In this document: positions 1-4,866 of the stretch, piece after piece
How the letters are laid out: each line of letters begins with the position of its first letter
How positions within the stretch are numbered: the stretch's first letter is position 1
Assembly: GCA_905209455.1 (NCBI GenBank)
Contig: CAJLTA010000040.1
Coordinates: 1 to 10,907, forward strand
Length of the DNA: 10,907 nt
Direction: 5' to 3'
Source: an uncultured Collinsella sp.
GTDB taxonomy: Bacteria; Actinomycetota; Coriobacteriia; Coriobacteriales; Coriobacteriaceae
Translations under genes and position numbers: made by a program
Notes under the pieces: generated by a model
Database searches by the model: none
What the model saw: the letters and a program-made list of their open reading frames with translations, nothing else
What the model was told of the DNA's origin: nothing

Positions 1-15
1 ACGCGCATAAAGAAA

Positions 16-49
16 GCCTCCCATTTCTCATGTCCAAGAAATGGGAGGC
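16..49 (-). terminator. Leftward terminator-like hairpin
   Basis: A perfect 13-bp stem (16-28 with 37-49) encloses an 8-base loop. On the minus strand the stem is followed by a U-rich run (complement of the A-rich bases 7-15), the form of an intrinsic terminator. On the plus strand no T-run follows. It would therefore stop leftward transcription, yet no convincing minus-strand gene lies to its right before 629. It may be an attenuator in the leader of a gene to the left, or the end of a small leftward RNA. Confidence 0.55.
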
Positions 50-155
50 AGTTCACAACGTTCTAGCGGGCTTTTTGTTGCCGAAATCAATAGGATAGGC
101 CTCGCGCCCGCGCAAGCGTTCCATCGCGTTTCCCTAATTCATCTGGGAAAACAAC

Positions 156-169
156 TGCAAACGATTGCA
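156..169. promoter_or_regulatory. LacI/CcpA-type operator candidate
   Basis: TGCAAACGATTGCA has 5-bp inverted arms (TGCAA/TTGCA) around a central CG, the usual form of LacI-family operators. It also matches the cre consensus TGWNANCGNTNNCA at all but one defined base. The LacI-family protein that would bind it is not in the window. It lies about 310 bases upstream of the best promoter, so it could act by looping or belong to a leftward promoter. Confidence 0.4.
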
Positions 170-172
170 AGT

Positions 173-207
173 GACCGGTGAACGGTCGAAAACTACCGTT
201 CACCGAT
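173..207. repeat. ACCGGT/ACGGT operator-like module, copy A
   Basis: Begins with GACCG-N5-CGGTC (173-187), a perfect inverted repeat, followed by ACCGT at 195 and ACCGA at 203. The stretch 195-207 is nearly the reverse complement of 174-186 (12 of 13 bases), so the module is itself a large inverted repeat. Its first 17 bases recur at 391 with one mismatch. Probably a binding site for an unidentified regulator. Confidence 0.45.
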
Positions 208-216
208 AATCTCAAA

Positions 217-237
217 ACTGGTTCTAACTGGTATTAA
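217..237. promoter_or_regulatory. Composite ACTGGT site, upstream copy
   Basis: Two ACTGGT hexamers lie in direct repeat at 217-222 and 227-232, exactly 10 bases apart, followed by ATTAA. Read on the opposite strand, the site at 500-528 has the same order: TGGTT, a short spacer, then ACTGGTAGTAA. This looks like a distal copy of the GntR-type operator seen at 500 and 4792, with a degenerate second half. Confidence 0.35.
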
Positions 238-325
238 GTCAAAAAGACCAATTCACATATCTTCACAATGACCTGCAATTTTTCTACACGCTATTTTTAG
301 CCGCCCTGCGTTGTTTAGACACAGG

Positions 326-342
326 AAAAGATCCGATCTTTT
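326..342. repeat. Perfect 7-bp-arm palindrome AAAAGAT-N3-ATCTTTT
   Basis: Arms 326-332 and 336-342 are perfect inverted repeats around CCG. No T-run beyond the stem is long enough to call a terminator. Most likely a protein-binding dyad; the binder is unknown. Confidence 0.35.
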
Positions 343-358
343 GCCAAAGCATTTCGGA

Positions 359-374
359 ACGGTTTCAAAACCGT
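359..374. repeat. Perfect palindrome ACGGTTTCAAAACCGT
   Basis: Seven-bp arms (359-365 and 368-374) surround two bases. The outer ACGGT/ACCGT half-sites match those of the modules at 173 and 391, so it may bind the same regulator with a different spacing. Confidence 0.35.
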
Positions 375-390
375 AGGTAGAAGTGTTAAC

Positions 391-425
391 GACCGGTAAA
401 CGGTCGATTTATCACCGTGAGCGGT
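391..425. repeat. ACCGGT/ACGGT operator-like module, copy B
   Basis: GACCG-N5-CGGTC at 391-405 repeats copy A. ACCGT lies 22 bases from the module start in both copies, and a further half-site starts 30 bases in. Here the second dyad is CACCG-N4-CGGTG (412-425). The two copies are 218 bases apart, close to a whole number of helical turns, which would suit DNA looping. Another ACCGT follows at about 439. Confidence 0.45.
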
Positions 426-473
426 GCAAAAACGTTTTACCGTATGAATCAACGAAAGCGACCTCTTCTGGGG

Positions 474-482
474 TGATATAGT
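474..482 (+). promoter_or_regulatory. Extended -10 promoter candidate of the PTS operon
   Basis: TGATATAGT fits the extended -10 form TGnTATAnT. There is no good -35 at 16-18 bases upstream, as is common for extended -10 promoters. It predicts a start near 489 and a leader of about 140 bases, with the GntR-type operator at 500-511 just downstream of the start, where a bound repressor would block initiation or elongation. Confidence 0.4.
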
Positions 483-499
483 GACAACAACACGTCATG

Positions 500-528
500 T
501 GGTTACTACCAGTTTAGAAACCACTGGT
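500..528. promoter_or_regulatory. GntR-type operator of the PTS operon
   Basis: TGGTTACTACCA (500-511) is an inverted repeat, TGGT-N4-ACCA, of the size and form bound by HutC-subfamily GntR regulators. Its core GGTTACTACCAG (501-512) is identical to that in front of agaS (4794-4805). ACCAGT at 508-513 also forms an inverted repeat with ACTGGT at 523-528, giving a composite site as at 217-237. The likely binder is the regulator encoded at 4021-4752. Confidence 0.6.
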
Positions 529-575
529 CTTCAAAGTACGCTTTCTAAGAAGCTTTAAGGGCGAGCGCCCGCTGG

Positions 576-618
576 CTTCCGAAAATCATCGGACTCAGAT
601 CGTACACACCTTCGGAAG
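576..618 (+). promoter_or_regulatory. Leader hairpin able to hide the IIA ribosome binding site
   Basis: CTTCCGAA (576-583) is the perfect complement of TTCGGAAG (611-618), which includes most of the ribosome binding site GGAAGGG (614-620) of the first gene. The left arm can instead pair locally: TCCGA (578-582) with TCGGA (589-593) across 6 bases, which would free the site. Two mutually exclusive structures suggest, without proving, control of translation by RNA folding. It resembles no riboswitch family I recognise. Confidence 0.35.
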
Positions 619-628
619 GGAAATTTGA

Positions 629-1072
629 ATGGTTGGCTTTATTCTTACCGGTCATGGACAGTTCGCACCCGGCCTCGCAAGCGCTATCGCTATGGTTGCT
701 GGCGACCAGCCCGCTTTTACCGTCGTTCCTTTTGAGGGCGACCAGGCTGCTTCCTACGGTGAGGATCTCCGCGCCGCTATTACCGCCATGCGCGAGGAGT
801 GCGATGGCGTGCTCGTCTTTACCGACCTGCTTGGTGGCACCCCGTTCAACCAGGCGATGATGATTGCCCAGGATGTCGACAACGTCGAGGTTCTGACCGG
901 CACCAACCTTCCCATGGTTATTGAGCTTCTGTTCCTCCGCGGCAACGCCACGCTCGCCGAGCTTGGCGAGCAGGCCGTGACCGTTGGCCAGACGGGCATC
1001 ACCGCCCAGACGGTCGCATCCGTTGCCGGCTCCGACGAAGAGGATATCTTCGGCGACGAGGACGGCATCTAA
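629..1072 (+). CDS. PTS mannose-family enzyme IIA
   Basis: A 147-residue cytoplasmic IIA protein of the mannose/sorbose/N-acetylgalactosamine PTS family, comparable to AgaF. It accepts phosphate from HPr and passes it to IIB. The N-terminus reads as a beta strand followed by TGHG, with His9 as the phosphorylated residue of this family; FTDLLGGTPFN (about 65-75) is another family motif. The ATG is preceded by GGAAGGG at 8 bases, inside a possible hairpin. The length suits a stand-alone IIA domain, plus an unusual acidic tail (about 134-147, ending in EDGI). The stop overlaps the next start by one base (TAATG), so the two genes are probably translationally coupled. Substrate is inferred from the neighbouring agaS, nagA and lacC, not from this protein. 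Confidence 0.92.
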   Translation: MVGFILTGHGQFAPGLASAIAMVAGDQPAFTVVPFEGDQAASYGEDLRAAITAMREECDGVLVFTDLLGGTPFNQAMMIAQDVDNVEVLTGTNLPMVIELLFLRGNATLAELGEQAVTVGQTGITAQTVASVAGSDEEDIFGDEDGI

Positions 1073-1353
1073 TGGCCGATTTCGGAGCCAACGTCCTGAG
1101 CTCCTCGGTCGCCCTTTTAGGCCTGCTTGTCATCATGGGCTTGATTTACACCATCTGGTCGCAAATCAACATGAAGAAGAAGCAGAAGTACTTCAAGGAG
1201 CTGCACACCGAGCTCAAGCCGGGTCAAGAGGTTCTTTTCGCCGGCGGTATCTACGGAACCGTCAAAGGCATCGAAGGCGAGAAGGTCCAGATCAAAGTCC
1301 GATCCGGAGCCGTCGTAGATGTTTCGCGTTACGCGATTCAGGAGATCAAGTAA
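1072..1353 (+). CDS. yajC: YajC-like membrane protein within the PTS operon
   Basis: A 93-residue protein with one N-terminal membrane segment (about 10-30), a basic KKK stretch at about 35-37 and a small beta-rich C-terminal domain carrying the YajC signature (LKPG at about 48-51, then GG-YGTV at about 58-63). Canonical YajC is an accessory of the SecDF-SecYEG translocase and is usually encoded beside secDF or tgt. Here it lies between IIA and IIB and overlaps the IIA stop by one base, so it is made with the transporter. A YajC homologue is also found in the hyaluronate-related PTS locus of streptococci, so this is probably a PTS-associated paralogue that helps insert or stabilise IIC/IID; that role is inference. 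Overlap with IIA fixes the start. Confidence 0.85.
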   Translation: MADFGANVLSSSVALLGLLVIMGLIYTIWSQINMKKKQKYFKELHTELKPGQEVLFAGGIYGTVKGIEGEKVQIKVRSGAVVDVSRYAIQEIK

Positions 1354-1389
1354 CTGTCGTCAGCAAATAACGAAAGGAAGCTGATCAAC

Positions 1390-1872
1390 ATGGCAGAACC
1401 CAACATTCTTCTTACCCGCATCGATAACCGACTGGTTCATGGTCAGGTTGCCACCCAGTGGAACTCCACCCTGGGCTCCAACCTCATCCTCGTCGCCAAC
1501 GACGACGTGGCGTCCAACACCATGCGCCAGAACCTCATGAAGATGGCCGCTCCCGCCGGCGTCGCTACGCGTTTCTTCTCTCTGCAGAAGACCATCGACG
1601 TCATTGGCAAGGCGAGCCCGCGCCAGAAGATCTTCATCGTGGCCGAAACACCGGAAGACGTGCTTACGCTCGTCAAGGGCGGTGTGCCTATAAAGAAGGT
1701 AAACATCGGCAACATGCACATGTCGGAAGGAAAGCGCCAAGTCGCCACCTCCGTCGCAGTTAACGACGAGGATGTCGCTGCGTTTAAAGAGCTGCAGGAA
1801 TTGGGGGTGGAGTTGGAGATCAGGCGCGTTCCGAGCACGCCTGTTGAGGACACGAGCAAGCTCTTCTCGTAA
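1390..1872 (+). CDS. PTS mannose-family enzyme IIB
   Basis: A 160-residue cytoplasmic IIB protein of the mannose/sorbose family (comparable to AgaV). It takes phosphate from IIA and transfers it to the sugar bound by IIC/IID. The N-terminal motif RIDNRLVHGQV holds His17, the phosphorylated residue of the family, and length is normal for a stand-alone IIB. AAAGGA at 1373-1378 serves an ATG 12 bases further on. It follows yajC by 36 bases and precedes IIC by 90 bases, a gap with two small hairpins. The domain assignment is firm; sugar specificity is inferred from the rest of the locus. Confidence 0.93.
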   Translation: MAEPNILLTRIDNRLVHGQVATQWNSTLGSNLILVANDDVASNTMRQNLMKMAAPAGVATRFFSLQKTIDVIGKASPRQKIFIVAETPEDVLTLVKGGVPIKKVNIGNMHMSEGKRQVATSVAVNDEDVAAFKELQELGVELEIRRVPSTPVEDTSKLFS

Positions 1873-1889
1873 TCCTCGTGATCCACGTT

Positions 1890-1939
1890 GTCAGGAGTGA
1901 AACCCTGACGTTCTGTACGTGAAATCCAAAGTGCGTACA
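1890..1939 (+). other. Two short hairpins between IIB and IIC
   Basis: GTCAGG (1890-1895) pairs with CCTGAC (1904-1909) over an 8-base loop, and TGTACG (1914-1919) pairs with CGTACA (1934-1939) over 14 bases. No T-run follows, so these are not terminators. They could mark RNA processing or set differential expression of the membrane and soluble components. Confidence 0.3.
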
Positions 1940-1962
1940 TACATTTTGAAAGGAGGAGCAAG

Positions 1963-2763
1963 ATGGAATACTCGATCATCCAGATCGCTCTGGTCTTCGT
2001 CGTCACGTTCATCGCGGCAATCGACCAGTTTGACTTCCTCGAGTCTCTCTATCAGCCCATCGTCACCGGCGCCGTCATCGGTCTTATCCTTGGCGACCTC
2101 AACACCGGTCTTCTCGTGGGTGGTACCTATCAGCTCATGACGATCGGCAACATGCCGATCGGAGGCGCTCAGCCGCCTAACGCCGTCATCGGCGGCATCA
2201 TGGCAGCCATTCTCGCTATCGCCACGGGCCTCGAGCCCAACGCGGCAGTCGGTCTCGCCATTCCGTTCGCTCTGCTTGGCCAGCTCGGCGTTACCCTGGT
2301 CTTCACGCTTATGTCCCCGCTTATGTCCACGGCCGATAACATGGCTCACAACGCGGACACCAAGGGCATCGAGCGCCTGAACTACTTCGCCATGGCTCTG
2401 CTCGGCCTGATCTTCGCTGTCGTCGTCACCCTGTTCTTCATCGCTGGCGCTACCATTGGTCAGACCATCGCTTCCGCCATCCCGACTTGGCTGCAGACCG
2501 GTCTGTCCGCTGCAGGCGGCATGATGCGCTTCGTCGGCTTCGCCGTCCTGCTCAAGGTTATGATGAACCGCGATATGTGGGGCTTCTTCCTCATGGGCTT
2601 TGGCCTCGCGCTCATCACCGTTGCCAACGATTCGCTGGCAACCCCTGCTCTGCTCATCCTCGCTCTCATCGGCTTCGGCATCGCTTTCTGGGACTTCCAG
2701 CAGCAGACCGAGCTGAAGGGTGCAGCTGTTTCTGACGGAGGTGACTTCGAAGATGGCATCTAA
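1963..2763 (+). CDS. PTS mannose-family enzyme IIC, membrane permease
   Basis: A 266-residue hydrophobic protein with many membrane segments, of the sorbose-type IIC family (comparable to AgaW/ManY). With IID it forms the sugar channel. Family-typical residues include YQLMTIGNMPIGGAQPPNA at about 56-74, near the sugar-binding region. A very strong ribosome binding site (AAAGGAGG, 1949-1956) lies 6 bases before the ATG, much better than that of IIB. The C-terminus is acidic and ends in EDGI, as does IIA. Its last 11 bases overlap the start of IID, implying translational coupling and one-to-one production of the two channel subunits. Confidence 0.93.
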   Translation: MEYSIIQIALVFVVTFIAAIDQFDFLESLYQPIVTGAVIGLILGDLNTGLLVGGTYQLMTIGNMPIGGAQPPNAVIGGIMAAILAIATGLEPNAAVGLAIPFALLGQLGVTLVFTLMSPLMSTADNMAHNADTKGIERLNYFAMALLGLIFAVVVTLFFIAGATIGQTIASAIPTWLQTGLSAAGGMMRFVGFAVLLKVMMNRDMWGFFLMGFGLALITVANDSLATPALLILALIGFGIAFWDFQQQTELKGAAVSDGGDFEDGI

Positions 2764-3835
2764 TGAGTATGTGATCCCGGAGCACTACGAGGATCTCACT
2801 CCTGCTCCGCAGCTCGACCAGAAGACCCTCAACAAGATGGCTTGGCGCTCCTGCTTCCTGCAGGCATCGTTCAACTACGAGCGCATGCAGGCCGCTGGCT
2901 GGCTCTACTCCATCATCCCCGGTCTGGAGAAGATCCACACCAACAAGAACGACCTCGCGGCTTCCATGAGCCACAACCTGGAGTTCTTCAACACCCACCC
3001 GTTCCTTGTCACCTTTGTTATGGGCATCGTGCTTTCGCTCGAGCAGAACAAGGTTGACATCCCCACGATCCGCGCCGTCCGCGTCGCCGCAATGGGCCCG
3101 CTCGGTGGTATCGGTGACGCCCTGTTCTGGCTGACGCTCGTGCCTATCACGGCCGGCATCACCTCCAACATGGCCATCAACGGCAACGCCGCTGCACCGA
3201 TCATCTTCCTGGTGATCTTCAACGTCGTCCAGTTCGCTCTGCGCTTCTGGCTCATGAACTGGTCCTACAAGCTTGGCACCAGCGCTATTGACGCTCTGAC
3301 CGCCAACATGCAGGCCTTCACGCGTGCCGCTTCCATCATGGGCGTCTTCGTCGTCGGTTGCCTGGTCGTCACCATGGGTGGCACCCAGATCAACCTCCAG
3401 ATCCCCAACGGCACCACCCGTGGTCTCTCCGCTACTACCGTGATCGTCTCCGAGAAGGAGGCCGAGAACTTCACCGGTATGGAGGGCATCGATACCGAGA
3501 CCGCTGAGGCCGGTACCATCGCCATGACCGATAAGGACGGCAACGCCCTTACCGCTTCCGATGCCGACGGCAACGCTGTCGAGTGCGGCGTCACCGATCT
3601 GGGTAACGGCATGGAGTCCGTGACCTACGGCACCGTTACCGAGGATCCGGTCAACTTCTCTGTTGCCGACACCCTCAACACCATCGTCCCGAAGCTCGTC
3701 CCGCTTATGCTTACGCTGCTGCTTTACTACATGTTCGCTAAGCACAGCTGGACCCCGACCAAGGGCATTCTCCTGCTCTTCGTCCTTGGCATCCTGGGCG
3801 CTGGCCCGCTTGGTCTCTGGCCGAGCATCTGGTAA
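2753..3835 (+). CDS. PTS mannose-family enzyme IID with a long acidic insertion
   Basis: A 360-residue IID protein, partner of IIC in the membrane channel (comparable to AgaE/ManZ). The N-terminal two thirds carry family motifs GWLYSIIPGL, NTHPFLVTFVMG and MGPLGGIGDALFW; the C-terminus has two hydrophobic segments. Family members are usually about 265-305 residues. The excess lies in a hydrophilic, acidic region at about 208-303, which includes two DxDGNA motifs 11 residues apart and probably faces outside. IID proteins of Gram-positive bacteria are known to carry a shorter extra region here that is part of the bacteriocin receptor surface. I chose the ATG at 2753, 10 bases after GGAGGTG (2737-2743), over an in-frame ATG at 2720 that lacks a binding site and adds 11 residues. 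Confidence 0.92.
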   Translation: MASNEYVIPEHYEDLTPAPQLDQKTLNKMAWRSCFLQASFNYERMQAAGWLYSIIPGLEKIHTNKNDLAASMSHNLEFFNTHPFLVTFVMGIVLSLEQNKVDIPTIRAVRVAAMGPLGGIGDALFWLTLVPITAGITSNMAINGNAAAPIIFLVIFNVVQFALRFWLMNWSYKLGTSAIDALTANMQAFTRAASIMGVFVVGCLVVTMGGTQINLQIPNGTTRGLSATTVIVSEKEAENFTGMEGIDTETAEAGTIAMTDKDGNALTASDADGNAVECGVTDLGNGMESVTYGTVTEDPVNFSVADTLNTIVPKLVPLMLTLLLYYMFAKHSWTPTKGILLLFVLGILGAGPLGLWPSIW

Positions 3836-3842
3836 GGCTCTA

Positions 3843-3889
3843 GCTTGAGGGGTGTGTCCCTACGCGGCTCACACCCCGACCCCTTAAGC
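3843..3889 (+). other. Hairpin after IID, upstream of the terminator
   Basis: GGGGTGTG (3849-3856) pairs perfectly with CACACCCC (3870-3877), and GCTT/AAGC (3843-3846 with 3886-3889) can close it further out. No T-run follows. It probably protects the 3' end of the message, or helps stop transcription together with the terminator 13 bases later. Confidence 0.4.
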
Positions 3890-3901
3890 CATGTGTATGT
3901 T

Positions 3902-3943
3902 AAAAGCCGCGTGCTCGAAAGAGCGCGCGGCTTTTGTTTTCTT
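3902..3943 (+). terminator. Terminator of the PTS operon
   Basis: A 15-bp stem (3902-3916 with 3921-3935) with one G-U pair and a GAAA tetraloop, followed by a T-rich run to 3943. A textbook intrinsic terminator that ends the IIA-yajC-IIB-IIC-IID transcript. The A-run on the left side gives some activity on the other strand as well. Confidence 0.92.
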
Positions 3944-4020
3944 AATGATTCGGGTGTGGCAGACAGATAATGCATAACACCCTAGGTAGTTAGCCGAATT
4001 CGAGCAAAAGGGAGGATAGG

Positions 4021-4752
4021 ATGGCGATCGGAGCGCGTAAGCAACCGCTGTACGATCAGCTGGTCGATATTCTGACCGAAAAGATTGACCATGAATATCG
4101 CGCCGGTGACATGATTCCTTCCGAGCGCGAACTTTCGGAGCGCTATGGTCTCTCGCGCACTACGGTACGCCTGGCTCTGCAGGAACTGGAGCGTTTAGGA
4201 CTGGTGGTTCGGCAGCACGGTCGCGGTACCTTTGTGACCGACCGTTCGGCAAAAGCAACCAATCTTATGCAGTCCTACAGCTTTACCGAGCAGATGCGCG
4301 CGATGGGTCGAGAACCCGAGACCACGATTCTCGAGTTTTGCGAGATGGAGGCCGATAAGAATCTGGCCGAGCATATGGGATTGCGCATCGGTGATCGCAT
4401 TTTTAAGCTCAAGCGCCTTCGTTCTGCCGACAACATGCCCATGATGGTCGAACGCAGCTATCTACCGGTTCGTCAATTTCTGTCCCTAAAGCGACCGCTG
4501 CTGGAGCGTAAGCCGCTTTACGATGTGATTGAGCAGGACTTTCAGCAAAAGATTCGCGTGGCCGAAGAGGAGTTCTATGCGAGCATAGCCCGTCCCACCG
4601 ATGCCCACCTTTTGGGAATTGTCGAGGGCTCGCCTGTGCTCGATTTGGTCAGGACTACGTATAACGAGTCAAACGAGGTAGTGGAGTACACACTCTCGGT
4701 TGCTCGTGCCGATCAGTTTAAATACAAGGTTTACCACCAGCGCAGTAACTAG
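4021..4752 (+). CDS. GntR-family (HutC subfamily) transcriptional regulator
   Basis: A 243-residue regulator with an N-terminal winged helix (about 8-75; recognition helix around SRTTVRLALQELE at 45-57, wing QHGRGTFV at 65-72) and a C-terminal UTRA effector-binding domain (about 90-240). This matches HutC-type regulators such as NagR/YvoA and AgaR-like proteins of amino-sugar loci, whose ligands are phosphorylated sugars. A ribosome binding site GGGAGGA (4010-4016) lies just before the ATG. It sits between the PTS operon and agaS, and its probable operator occurs before both, so it is likely their repressor, relieved by a galactosamine- or N-acetylgalactosamine-6-phosphate ligand (inference). 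A degraded version of the operator (3985-3995) lies upstream of its own start, so autoregulation is possible but weakly supported. Confidence 0.93.
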   Translation: MAIGARKQPLYDQLVDILTEKIDHEYRAGDMIPSERELSERYGLSRTTVRLALQELERLGLVVRQHGRGTFVTDRSAKATNLMQSYSFTEQMRAMGREPETTILEFCEMEADKNLAEHMGLRIGDRIFKLKRLRSADNMPMMVERSYLPVRQFLSLKRPLLERKPLYDVIEQDFQQKIRVAEEEFYASIARPTDAHLLGIVEGSPVLDLVRTTYNESNEVVEYTLSVARADQFKYKVYHQRSN

Positions 4753-4790
4753 TGCTCGCATCGTTTCCATATGGTGATTCTTTGCATTTA

Positions 4791-4827
4791 ACTGGTTACT
4801 ACCAGATAACCAACCGAAGTGTATAAT
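4791..4827 (+). promoter_or_regulatory. agaS promoter with overlapping GntR-type operator
   Basis: CTGGTTACTACCAG (4792-4805) is a perfect inverted repeat with 5-bp arms and a 4-bp centre, and AACCA follows at 4808-4812. A consensus -10, TATAAT, lies at 4822-4827. At normal spacing the -35 would fall inside the operator (about 4799-4804) and is poor in sequence, so a bound repressor would exclude RNA polymerase. The predicted start is near 4834, about 33 bases before agaS. Confidence 0.7.
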
Positions 4828-4866
4828 TGCACGTCAGAGGATTACTTCTAGAGAGAGGTATTAAAA

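Larger units (their letters stand above)
50..628. promoter_or_regulatory. Long regulatory region upstream of the PTS operon
   Basis: About 580 bases without a supportable gene, visibly more A+T-rich than the neighbouring coding DNA. It carries at least eight inverted or direct repeats, listed separately: a LacI-type dyad, two copies of an ACCGGT/ACGGT module, two ACTGGT composite sites, two further palindromes, an extended -10 and a leader hairpin over the first ribosome binding site. This density suggests several regulators acting on the PTS operon, or control shared with a gene left of the window. I found no T-box, tRNA or known riboswitch signature. Confidence 0.6.

Noticed and set aside
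61..80. GCGGGCTTTTTG as a rightward terminator
   Set aside because: No complementary arm lies just upstream, so no hairpin precedes the T-run.
170..445. Repeated motif cluster as a CRISPR array
   Set aside because: Only two module copies, 218 bases apart, made of short half-sites; no regular repeat-spacer pattern and no cas genes.
2720..2752. Earlier in-frame ATG for IID
   Set aside because: No ribosome binding site; the ATG at 2753 has GGAGGTG at a suitable distance and gives the usual family N-terminus.
2666..3745. Long minus-strand open frame opposite IID
   Set aside because: Low-complexity composition rich in H, D, G and V, typical of antisense shadows; IID has family motifs in the same interval.
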